Assembly: GCA_001600355.1 (NCBI GenBank)
Contig: BCJU01000001.1
Coordinates: 2,997,178 to 3,061,177, forward strand
Direction: 5' to 3'
DNA from: Meira nashicola
Lineage: Eukaryota > Basidiomycota > Exobasidiomycetes > Exobasidiales > Brachybasidiaceae
Length of the DNA: 64,000 nucleotides
Shown: positions 1 through 10,400 of the stretch, in pieces
Numbering within the stretch: position 1 is the first letter of the stretch
Layout: every line of letters begins with the position of its first letter
Program-made: the position numbers and the translations under genes
The notes under the pieces: model-generated
What the model saw: the letters and a program-made list of their open reading frames with translations, nothing else
The model's database searches: none
What the model was told of the DNA's origin: nothing

Positions 1-419
1 CGATGGAAAAAGAAAAATTAGAAAAAACTTATCCTGGAAATGAAAGTGAACAAAGATACCTTAATCAAATGTTTCAATCTTTTCTTCGTCGTAGAGGTGA
101 ATTAGTGGAAGAAGCAGGTAAAGAAGGTAGAGCAGTAATGGTCTTGGACATTTGCGTCGTTCGTCCTCAATTTCAAAAGCGTGGAATTGCGAGTGAATTA
201 GTTAAATGGGGATTACGTAAAGCCGAAGAAGTAGGTAAAGATGGACAAGCGATCGAATGCATAACTGAAGCATCTCCTATGGGCAAACCAGTTTATGTAA
301 GATTAGGCTTTGAACCTGAAGGTGATGTGGTTTACAAGGTAGATGAAGAATTCAAAAATAGAAGAAGAACGCCAGATACAATCCTTCGTCGTCCGGTTGG
401 AACAAAGTTGGTAGAATGA
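1..419 (+). CDS. GNAT-family N-acetyltransferase, 3' part (cut by window start)
   Basis: The visible 138 residues carry the acetyl-CoA-binding motif A of GNAT acetyltransferases: a strand ending in VVRPQFQKRGIASELV followed by a helix, i.e. the Q/R-x-x-G-x-A/G loop at about residues 55-64, and a later YVRLGFEPEG segment typical of the C-terminal motif B. Such enzymes transfer an acetyl group from acetyl-CoA to an amine; the substrate cannot be read from the sequence. An ATG lies two bases from the window edge, but the N-terminal strands expected before motif A look short, so the gene very likely begins to the left of the window. It reads toward the transporter gene, about 1.1 kb away on the same strand. 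The family call is firm, the substrate is unknown. Confidence 0.75.
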   Translation, partial: MEKEKLEKTYPGNESEQRYLNQMFQSFLRRRGELVEEAGKEGRAVMVLDICVVRPQFQKRGIASELVKWGLRKAEEVGKDGQAIECITEASPMGKPVYVRLGFEPEGDVVYKVDEEFKNRRRTPDTILRRPVGTKLVE

Positions 420-1529
420 AAACTTTATCTACTTAATCTAATCATTAGAAAAAGGGCCCGTAGTCTGAAGCTTTGCTGGTTCCTATTTAACCAATTTAAG
501 CACGTGAATAAGTTAGTCTAGCAGGGTAATTGCAATTTCTATCCGATTTTATTGGTAGAGAAGAAATACGATTAGAATTGACAAAGAAGACTAAATGAAG
601 CTTTCGGCGTTCAAATAGGTAGTATGTTATGTGCATTTACGAAGAGGATGGATGGATTGGAGGCGGGAATAAAAAGGAGATAAATTCGGCTTTAGACTTA
701 ATGTTTCCCATACGATCCTATGATGTACTGCTGGAACAAAATCATACGAGAAGTGAAATCGTTGTTACTGATAAGCAATTTCACAACAAGGTCAATTTTG
801 AATTGCCGTAGGATCCAAATGGCGGGGAAGTGATGACCGATAGATAGGACCTTCAAATCCCGGCGGTCTGTCATTCAACCGATCTGAATGTAGTAGGATC
901 TTTCTATGTTTGTATGTAGATATCAATTTTACCCCAATTCCGGCTCCGACATGGGGAAAGGATTATTTCAGTACAAGACTTTCACTTTCACATAAAAAAT
1001 GTCAGCTAATTTTTAGCTTCAATTTTTGTACACACATTACTCCGGATGTTCCCCTTGAATCGATAAAATTTGCATTAGCCAGCCAATCAAGTTCAGTTTA
1101 TATAATTAAAAGCTTATCTTAAAAGGGGATTAAAAGCGGTCTATGCCTTTAGAATCCAAGCTAAGATAAAGAAAAGAAAAAGACACGCGTCAGATGAACA
1201 CATAAAACAATGATTGGTAGAAGAATATTTTAGCGTTAAAATGATGAAAAGTTAAAGATAAGCTTTTTATTTTTGCCAAGAGAAGATAAGATTTTCGGGG
1301 CTGAAATTGCTGTAGATCAAGGTAAATTCTCAAATATAATTTCGTGGGGATTTCGATATTCTTTCGGAATTTTGGGCACTTTTCGGGAAGAAGTTGATTA
1401 TTCTCGCTTGGAAGAGTTTTTAGAGAGTATATAAAGGCTATAATATATTTTCATAGAATTCCCACGACTTCAAAATATTATATCCTTTTCACCACAACAA
1501 ACTTCTTTAATCCTATATTCAAATCAAAA
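420..1529. other. Intergenic region upstream of the FNT transporter
   Basis: About 1.1 kb without a supportable gene. Short open frames at 629-811 and 910-1122 show no recognisable domain. The stretch holds a TAGTCTA heptamer at 514-520 and, at its right end, the TATA box of the transporter gene. Nothing else was recognised. Confidence 0.6.
1428..1436 (+). promoter_or_regulatory. TATA box of the FNT transporter gene
   Basis: The sequence TATATAAAG lies 94 bases before the ATG at 1530, followed by an AT-rich and pyrimidine-rich leader. This fits a TATA-type fungal promoter with a short 5' UTR. The transcription start has not been seen. Confidence 0.6.
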
Positions 1530-2524
1530 ATGGCAGAAGCACCTCAAATGGTTTCGCTTGAACAAGCAACTTGGGCTTGGATTCATGCTGGACCAAAAAA
1601 GCATCATTCTGAATTAGGAGTTCGATTTGTTAAAGGTGCAATGGCAGGAATGATGTTAAGTTTAGGTGGTACGCTAGTTCAAATTATGACTGCAAATCCT
1701 TGGTTTACAACAAACGCTCCAGGTTTATTAAAAATTCTTCAAGGTTTAGTTTTCCCGGTTGGTTTAGTAATGATTGTTTTATTTCAAGCTGATCTTGTTA
1801 CAGGAAATATGGCAATTATGATCATGGCAACTGTAAAGAGAAAAGTACCTTATTGGGCTTTCGTTATTGATTGGACGATTTGTTTCCTCGGTAATCTTGT
1901 TGGTGCTTTATTTTATGCCGGTCTTATTGTTCATTTTTCCGATATTTATACAACTGCAATGAACACAGGAGCAGGAATGCAAGCAGATGCAAAAGTTTCA
2001 GCGATCAATTTTCGTCAAGTATTTTTAAGAGCTATTGGATGTAATTATGCAGTTTGTGCAGCTGTATTTTTGGCTTCTTTAGCCAAAGATGTCGTTTCAA
2101 AGGTCGTCATTTCTTATCTCCCCATCTTTTTCTTCGTTGCTGCAGGTAAGTTGAAGAAAGATTCAGATTCTAGAATTCATTTTATCCCTTGTGAACTGAC
2201 CATATATTCTTCCTTCTAATAGGTTATGAGCACGTTGTCGCAAATATGTTCTTGATTCCCGAAGGTTTGATGACTGGAAAAGCAAACTTTGGAACAGGAG
2301 AATATATTTGGAAGAGTATCATTGCTTCCTTTTTGGGTAACATTGTTGGTGCAGCACTTTTAGTTTTGCCTTTAGTATATATTCATGGTCGTGATGAATT
2401 TGATCCACAAAATGTTAATCAAGATATGATCGGAACAAGTTCTCCAACAGATACTTATGCCGGTCCACAAAAGAAAACTGAACACTGGAAAGAAGATGTA
2501 GAAAGAACTGCTGCAGCACAATAA
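1530..2524 (+). CDS. Formate/nitrite transporter (FNT family), two exons
   Basis: Six-helix FNT-family channel/transporter for small monovalent anions (formate, nitrite, in some members lactate), expected in the plasma membrane. Exons are 1530-2145 and 2223-2524, giving 305 residues. The 77-base intron has donor GTAAG, a CTGAC branch site and acceptor TAG; splicing joins the frame exactly through the FNT hallmark GYEHVVANMF, whose His sits at the central selectivity site of the family. The other FNT signature, FPVGLVMIVLF...TGN, is at about residues 72-91; it reads LVTGN where many members have LFTGN. The C-terminal 45 residues are polar and presumably cytosolic. There is no nitrate or nitrite reductase nearby, so a nitrate-assimilation role is not suggested by context; formate or nitrite are both possible. 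Confidence 0.9.
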
Positions 2525-2936
2525 AAATATCTTTGGTCAAGATTATTCCAGGATGAAACCTTCTTTTCTTCTTTTTAAGTAGTACTTTATACCTTTTTGT
2601 CAGTATGATATAATATGATATCCGAATTCGTTAAAATGATTCTTTCAGTAAGATCTATATCTACTCTCAAGTCGCAGCGAGTATGTCAGAATAGAGTCCC
2701 CAGCTACTTTTTAACCTTGTACATAAGAGACCCTCCGCCGACGCACGGGAAAATAACTCCCTTCATAAGCCCACAGCTTCATCGACGCATGAATGCAACA
2801 CCATTCATGCAACAGTTATTCGTGTGGCCATTCGCCACTTTTGTATTTCATCCAAGTTTCATTGCACACTACCATCTTTTTCCTTTGAATTTGAACGAAT
2901 TTGAAGAAGATCACTAAAAAGCACAATTGATTAAAA
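2525..2936. other. Intergenic region
   Basis: About 0.4 kb after the transporter. An open frame at 2615-2917 has no domain and a composition unlike the flanking genes, so it was not called. No promoter element was recognised with confidence. Confidence 0.5.
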
Positions 2937-3293
2937 ATGTTGCCAAATAATCGTACTTTGACCAAATGGGAACCCGAAAGCAATAAAACGCAATCAACGC
3001 TTATTTGGCGTTCACAAATCGTTCCTATGCGTTTACGAAATGATGATGTTTGGAGTAATAGTGGAACTTTGATTAATGAAAGAAATAAAAAAGAATCCGA
3101 AAAGAAAGCAAAGCGAAATAAAACTTTGGGCAAAATTGTTGCAGGAGCCGTTGGAGCAGCTTTAGTAGTAGCGGCTATTCATGAATGGGAAAAACATAAA
3201 GAATCCAAAGAGGAGAAAGAGAATCCTAGAAACGAGCAACGTATGCCGGGTGAATACTTTACATCCCATCATCATTCTTCCAGCAATAAGTGA
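2937..3293 (+). CDS. Small basic protein, inverted partial paralogue of the adjacent giant PH-like gene
   Basis: 118 residues; the ATG is preceded three codons earlier by an in-frame TGA. Residues about 24-97 align with residues about 2500-2575 of the giant minus-strand protein: the blocks WRSQ..P..LRNDDVW.NSG, a Lys/Glu/Arg-rich linker three residues shorter, and GKIVAGAVGAAL..AA.HEW.KHK. In the identical blocks WRSQ, LRNDDVW and GKIVAGAVGAAL (23 codons) about ten codons differ, all synonymously, so both copies have evolved under protein-level constraint. The Gly/Ala-spaced helix looks like a glycine zipper and could sit in or on a membrane or pack helix-to-helix. The last 20 residues (His/Ser-rich) are not shared. 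Function is unknown. It might be one exon of a longer gene, but donor and acceptor candidates were not convincing. Confidence 0.6.
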   Translation: MLPNNRTLTKWEPESNKTQSTLIWRSQIVPMRLRNDDVWSNSGTLINERNKKESEKKAKRNKTLGKIVAGAVGAALVVAAIHEWEKHKESKEEKENPRNEQRMPGEYFTSHHHSSSNK

Positions 3294-3664
3294 AAGTACG
3301 GCTCTCTGGATCGCACAAATTCATCATTTAAGCTCAATCAAGACATTTGAACACGACAAGAAGTAGAATTGGTCGTACAGTCAATGCTGCTCTCTTTTTC
3401 GATCGATGTGTATGAACACCTCTGTCAGCTTCATTGAATCAAAGTAATCTTATCTTGAGATTATGATGGTGGTGTCAGTTGAGTGTACGCGCTAGAAGCC
3501 TTGAGTCTAACCTATTGTTAATTGAGCATTTGCACAAGCGGCGTACGTAGACTAGGCAGACTGCAGTTGTGATTTAAGCTCAAGCTAGTGCAGTTCCTGT
3601 TTGCGTTGCTATAGTCTACACCTTAACACTCATCTTCTTGTTTCTTGTGTCATTGTCCGAGAGG
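3294..3664. other. Intergenic region
   Basis: About 0.37 kb, with TAGACTA at 3548-3554 directly after a GCGGCGTACG string (also found at 33872) and TAGTCTA at 3612-3618. No gene was recognised. Confidence 0.5.
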
Positions 3665-4264
3665 ATGATAAATGATCTTTTGGCAGATAGTCAAAAGAGT
3701 ACAAAAGATGGACAAGATAAATCAGCAGTACTACCACCAGAAGATTTAGCACAAATCCTTACAAGCATTCAAACGATTTTACAACTTTATGCAACAAATG
3801 AAGATGATATAGATTTAATCAAAGAAGATGAACAAGCAATCAAACATATTGCAGATTATCTTAGATTACCTTTAGCTACTCTAGGCGATGAAAATAGTAC
3901 TAGGATACAAAATTCATTACCGGATCTTGTTCGATTAGGATTGCATTTACGACCTTGGCGTGGAACAGGAAGCTCGAAAGCAATTATGGATCAATCATTA
4001 TACCTTGAAATATCTTTCAACGTTCGTAAGACCATCCAAACCTCTAAAGGTGTGTTGTGGCCAACATGGATATTACATAAAGCTACATGGCTAGTAGATG
4101 AAAAATACTCGGAATTGGTAGAAGCAGGAAATAAAGCAGCAAAAGAGTACAAAACACTAATGGAAAAAGACAAAGACGGCAGTCAAGATGAGGGTGAAAT
4201 GACAGCAAGTTATCTTCTCAATATCGCAGAAACAATCACAGAAACAGCATTAGAGCAAGTATAA
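3665..4264 (+). CDS. Unrecognised 199-residue protein
   Basis: I do not recognise this protein. The reading frame is open from 3638 but starts there with TTG; the first ATG is at 3665 (MINDLLADSQ). Visible features are a helical, acidic N-terminal half (PPEDLAQILTSIQTILQLY, then DEDEQ-type acidic patches), a central LRPWRGTG motif, and a Glu/Lys-rich C-terminal helix ending ITETALEQV. No signal peptide, membrane helix or catalytic motif is visible. It is convergent with the giant gene, 206 bases away. It could be a complete small protein or the last exon of a gene whose 5' exon lies in the preceding intergenic DNA. Confidence 0.6.
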   Translation: MINDLLADSQKSTKDGQDKSAVLPPEDLAQILTSIQTILQLYATNEDDIDLIKEDEQAIKHIADYLRLPLATLGDENSTRIQNSLPDLVRLGLHLRPWRGTGSSKAIMDQSLYLEISFNVRKTIQTSKGVLWPTWILHKATWLVDEKYSELVEAGNKAAKEYKTLMEKDKDGSQDEGEMTASYLLNIAETITETALEQV

Positions 4265-4470
4265 CGATAATCGAAAATTGAAACGATCATTCTGTATTAT
4301 TATCAATATACATGTACAGTGTATTTTGAATAAACAAAAAAATGTCGCAAAAATGAAGAAAACAAAGGTATCTATGATGAGGAGAAAAAAACATGGTGAC
4401 CTAGTAAAACTTTTCTACTGGTCCCGAATCATTTTTTTGTTTTTTAATTTTTGATCATTCCAATGCCCAT

Positions 4471-7400
4471 TCATCTGGAGCCAAAGTTGATCGAAAAGGG
4501 TGACATAAAGTCTTTCTTGCGTGGAGCACCAGGGCCTGGACCGCTTCCGGCTGGTGGAATTGCTGGTGGAATTGCGCTGGCTTTGGGTAAGGCTTGAGTA
4601 GCGGCTGGAATATCTGGCATCGGAGGAGCAGAGAAGTTCATCATTCCTGGCATTCCGCCCATACCCATTCCCATGCCCATATTCATCGGCATAATACTTG
4701 GCATTTGCATTGGCATAGATGCAGGCATTGCCATTGGAGCCATTGGCATTGCAGAAGAAGCAGCATTGGCCAATTTCATTTGTTCAATCTCAGCAAGATG
4801 TTTACTCTTGAAAGAGAATAGTTCAGACATTTCTAGCTCTAATGCACGTTTTGCTTCTCGAATCTTTCCAACATCTTCAAACATCATGCTAACATCACGT
4901 CCGATCAATCTCTTGAGATCATCTGCATGAGCTTCGACATTGTTTCTCAACATCTCTCTTGCTGCAGCATGAACTGCTTCTACCAATTTGCTATTTGCGT
5001 CTGAAGTTGTTCGAACAAGATCTTCTGCCATTTGTTTTACAGCAAGATCTGCTGCCGCTCTTTGTGATGCATCTGCCTGTCTTTGCGTATTAATAGCAGC
5101 TACTAGAGACTCAATTGCTGATTTTGGATCCATTTCACGTTGTCGGGCAGCAGCTTCTGCATCTGCACGATCTTTTTCAGCTTGCATTTTGGCAAATATG
5201 GTTTCCACCAATTCACTTCTTTCTTGATCGCGCAACGTACTCAATCTCGATTCACGATCTTCCATTTCTTGTCTGCGTTCCTCTTCGCGCATTGCTTCTG
5301 CATCCGCTTGAGCTTGTCGAATTCGTTGTTCATCTTCTTTCTTTTCCAAAAGATGTTTCAGGATCTCCTCAACAGCCAGTGCAAGTGCACCATCACCTCC
5401 TCCTTGTCGTGAATCAAGATTGTTGACTGCATTTCGTAAAGTGCTATCTCCAACGCTTTGAACACTTTCACCCGATCTCTTACCGCCAACTTCCATTTTG
5501 GTTGCTGTGCCTTGAGAATCATATGAATTGCGCAAGGTTTGATCATCACTTTGTGTGTTCTCCCCTTCAGGCGCTGACATCTTGCGCAGGTCTTCTGCCA
5601 TTTGAACGATTGCAGGCTTGCCGAATCCGGCAGCAGAAGCATCAGAAATGACTTTACGAATTTGATCTTCATCTCCACTTTGCGCTGCTTTGGTAATCTT
5701 TTCTTGTTCTGGTGCAGGCACATGATCAAGTTTGACATGCTCTCCAGTCTTGACATCTGGTTCTTTTGACGCTTCTTCCGGCTTACCTTCCTTTCTTTGA
5801 CGATCTTTATGTTTGTCCCACTCATGCATTGCCGCACCTGCCAAAGCAGCACCCACAGCTCCTGCGACAATTTTACCAAACGATTTACGTCTGTTCGCCC
5901 TCTTTTCGGCTTTTTTGTCTTCCTTTTCTTTCTTTTTATCAGGTACAGCGCCGCTATTTTGCCAAACGTCATCATTTCGCAAAGGTGTCGGGGCATTTTG
6001 CGAACGCCAAGTACGCGTTCCACTTCTCTTTACCGGTGATCCTGGTCTTGGAACATTGAGTGGCGCAGGTGCATCAGCTCCCAATTGTGCTAATGCTTGA
6101 CTGGTCAATGGCATTTGACCGCCAAATTCAGCTTGAGCAGCTTGGGATGGATGAAGAATTCCAGCAGATGGTTGTTGAACATCAGGTGTAGGCATTCCAC
6201 GCGGACCTTGTAGGCCTGCATTATTTCCGTATTCATGCGCTGCTTGTGGTGCAAATCCTCCGTACGTATTATCAGCGAAGGATATATGCGGTGCTGCTCC
6301 ATCTGGATGAGGAGCTTGATGAGCTTGTGGCATTGGCATTGCCATAAGACCACCTGGGTCAGCGTTTCGTCCAACCGGTGCAGCAGCAGCAGCATCACCA
6401 CCACCATCGGCCATTGCCATCACACCAGGCATTGCAGAAGTAGTTGCTAATCCAGCCTGAGTTCTGATTGTGTTGAGTTCATCATGCAATTGTGTGACGC
6501 CCATGGCTAATGTGCGCCATTCTTTACTTCGATCGATCACGTCCTTTTCAAGCCATGAATTCAATTCGTTCAAATAACGTGCGATATCCTGTTGTTGTTG
6601 ACGTTGTGCTTTACGTGCATCTTCGTTATCTTTGATCGCATCCAATAATAGTGCAATATCTGGATTCGTTGATCTTTGTCCGCCGGATTCCATTGCTGGC
6701 GTTTGAATCGCTTGAGATGTTCTTGGTTGACGAGGTGTTGGCATTGATAAGCCCAAACCAGAATTGGAATCTTGTGCCATCAAAATGTTGTTACCACCTT
6801 GCCTTGGCGTATACCAACCACCTTGTTGAAGTTGCTGTGAAGAGGAGACATTTCGTGCACCAACTGCATTACGCATCCTTCTTCTGCGAACTTCGGCTTC
6901 CATATCGATACTGACATTGCTCAAACTATCGCCTGGTGCTAATGGATCGTATTGTGATCTGGCAGAATTTATCATTCCATATGCTGATCGTTCGACGGGT
7001 CCCCTTCTTTCTGCGTTCAACAAAGATGCTCCATGTTCGGTGTTGGTAGGCGGACTTGGAATGCCATCAGCTGAAATCCAACTTCGAGCTGGAATACGAT
7101 CACTTTCAGAAACCATACTGCCCTCAGAATGCGAAGGTGGTATCATTCCCGTGCTGCCAGTCATACCAACAGCGGGACTATAAAGATCTGCCATATCGCT
7201 TGGCGGCAATCCTGCTCTTTCTCCGGTCATTGGGGTAAGGAAACCATCATTGCCTTCACTCAATTCATCTTGCTCCATATCCGCTGGTGCGCTCATTCTA
7301 CGATTAGCCGCATGAGTACCGTGCACCATCCGATCTGCCAAAATTGCACGATCTCGACCATCAAGTGGACGATTCATTTGGATAGATCTATTATCAGCGC

Positions 7401-10400
7401 GAAGGGCGTGTGGCAAAGTGTTTGATTGAATTTGATTCATCAATGAGCCAAGCGTTTGTTCAATTCTTGCCAATTCTTCAGAGTTGGTAGAAGCAAATGT
7501 AGGCGGTTGTGGACCTCTTGGCGTACCGTCTTCTGTAGCATTCTCAAGACGATGTTGACCTTCCGTCACATTACCAACCAAAGACAGTACACGATCCAAC
7601 TTTTCCTGCATAGCAGCAAGTGAAGCCGCATCAGCTGCAACTGTAGCAGCGGCAGCAGCAGTTGCATCGCTACGTCTGGAAGAGCGCATATCTCTCTCAC
7701 TAGAACCGGTTTGTCTTGTCGAGCCAGAAACGGATCTTTTACCTACTTCTGAACTACTTCTACGGCTATGTCTTGATGATGAGCCACCTCTTTGCAAATT
7801 AATGATCGTTTCTTGGAATGCACGAAATTGTTCTTCCATTTGCCTTTCACGTCGATCACGATCTTCATTTTGTTGTTCGATAAATTGCAATAATCTGGCT
7901 AATTCTTGACTACTGACACTACCTGAAGTTTGAATTGAAAGTAAACTTCCTGGTCCGCCTTTTTTCTGTTTAAAAGATTTACTTGTTGAGCCTAGATTTG
8001 CTTGTTGAGGAGATTGAACAGAGGTGAGCGCTGCTTGACTCAACGTTTCTTCTACAACTGTATCCAACGTTCTAGCTGTCAATGGAGGTTCATCTAAATC
8101 TTCTTCCATTTCTCCACCAACAAATTGATCACGTATATTTTGAGCAGGAGTACGAGGTGGTGATTCTTCCTCTTTTGCTTCTTCCACTTTTTCTGATCTA
8201 TAACCAGCCAAAGCGGAAAATCTACTCAAAATTGTTCCCGTCAAACTTCTAGAAGGCCTTTGACTTGCACTATCGGCAGGAACGATATCACGATCAGAAT
8301 CTGCTAAATTGCTGAAATTCAAAACAGCTTCACTTCTTGGCGATCGTGGTCCAAATTCATCGTCATCATTTTCTTCTGATTGATCATGTGTTCTGGATGA
8401 GTGGAAGGTCTCACGAGAAACGTTGTTTGGGGGCGTATCTTGGGCTCGTCCTCGAATGGCTTCTGGTCGATCTTCGTTGAGTACAAGTGTTTCTTGACTA
8501 TGTTTACTCTCGTCCGAGTCCACATTTGGAGGCGATTCTGGTTTGATAGGCTCATCAATGAATCTTTTACGCTTCTGTTTTTCTTTTGGTGGCAATGGAG
8601 GTGGAACCATTTCTGCAGCAATCGCTGAAACAGCTTCATAACGACCTCTATCGGGAGAAGATGTTTGAATTTGTGTTACATCTTCTAAACTGCTTTCTAA
8701 AGGAATTGCTGCTAATCCACTAGGGATCAAACGACGAACAGGGCTATCTGAAAGTTGAACGTTGAAATTGGGCGGAAGAGGTGACATAGGTAAACCAGAA
8801 GGTCTTGGCGTGGTCATATGTACGTCAGCAATATCAGTTGCCATATCTGTCATACCTCCAATCGTGGAGTAATTTGCGGAAACTTGACGTGATCGAGGTT
8901 GTTGATTAGAAGATGAACGAACACCTAAAGAATCCCAAACAGAAGCAACCCACATCACTCGTTCGCGTGCTGTATCTACTGCTAAACGTTCTACACCATC
9001 ATTGAAGATCAATTGAAACGGATTAATCCTTCGAAGTCCTTGTTCACGCGCTACAAATGCACCTGCATCATCACCACTGCTAGGATGATCTGGACCTGGA
9101 ACGGAATGTACTTCTCTGCAAGCCGATAAATCCAAAATTACGCTCACACGACCACCTCCTGTTGGTATCCAGCTCAAAGCTAAAGCAGAAGGTAATAAAA
9201 CAGCTTGTGCACGTTGCCAAATTGGTTTTTCTACGTGAACATTGAAGTAATAAACCAATCCTGTCCTAAAAGGTTCAACATTGGGTTCTCCCATCAAAGC
9301 TAAAGTAGCATCGGTATCAATACGTAGGTTTGCGCCTGTTTCGGTCTTTTGACGGAAAGAAGCAGTTGTACCGACCGTACGAGTACTCAAAACACTTTGA
9401 AGATCTGTTAATTCACTAGACGATTGGCGTCGCATATTGATTAATTGCGATGGATCTCTAAAAGAGGAAGGTGGTGGAACACCGGTTTGATGTGCTCCCT
9501 GCCATGACGTTTTTCTTCCTCCTTGATCACCACCGCCGCCACCACCACCGCTCCCTCCACGTGAAGTAGGCGCATCTGCACCTGTGATATATACACCTTG
9601 ACTTAATGCTTTGATAATATTTTTCACCCCGCTGCGGAAAGGGCTATTATTTGAACCTTTACCAGTTCCTCCTGAACCACCACCACCACCATCTGAAGTT
9701 CTTCCAGGCGCATCTTGTGCTTCTTCTGTCTTCTTTCCATCTCCTTTCTTATTTTCAGGTGATGAATTAGACAAAAATCTTCCAAAGATGTTCGATGAAA
9801 TTCTCTTTTCCTTCCTTTTACCGCCACCTGAACCTGGTAATCTAGGTTGTCCCGTAAGAACGCTTGGCAAATGATTTTCTTCATCTTCATCACTTTCTTC
9901 TTCATTTTCATTATTTCCAGAATTGGGAATATTTGAATCGTATGAGCTTGAAAATGGATCTTGACCTCCACCTTCACCGCCGACAGTAATTCCAACTAAA
10001 CCACCAGCTCTTGCCCTTCTTCGATTACCTCTTCCAACAGTAGTAATCTTTTCTTGAATGGCAACGTCATCATCATTCAAAACATTCTCATTCGTCCCTT
10101 CAATCGTAATTCTATTTGAAAGACCAGAAGAACCGAGAGCTTGACGGAACCTGCTTGCCATCTGAGCAGGCGATTCACCTTTCATAGGGCTGAGCTGCTT
10201 TGCTGTTGGCTTAGAAGTTGAAGTACGTGATAAAGATGGACTGTTGGGTGCACTTGTCTGTTCAAAGAATTGAATAAGATCTTTTGCTCGTTTTGGCGTT
10301 CCAAGTAGAGATGGGGAAACGCCTGCTTCAGGTGTATCGAGAATTGGTTTGCGTAAAGGAGATCTTGGTCGGACTGTGGAATCATCAATAAAAGGTAATG

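Noticed and set aside
850..875. tRNA-like TTCAAATCCC string
   Set aside because: Resembles a T-loop/B box but no A box or acceptor-stem pairing is found at the right distance.
1530..2524. FNT transporter as part of a nitrate assimilation cluster
   Set aside because: No nitrate reductase, nitrite reductase or NRT2-type gene is present nearby.
2615..2917. 100-codon plus-strand frame after the transporter
   Set aside because: No domain, composition unlike neighbouring genes, lies in a probable 3' UTR and promoter.
3638..3664. TTG start for the 199-residue protein (and TTG/GTG starts at 13901, 22331, 25945, 31634, 33544, 35053, 63995)
   Set aside because: Non-ATG starts are rare in fungi; a downstream ATG or an upstream exon gives a better model in each case.
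5358..6023. 221-codon minus-strand frame, shifted relative to the giant gene
   Set aside because: Frame-shifted shadow of the giant coding sequence with a Lys-rich composition produced by shifted Glu/Lys codons.
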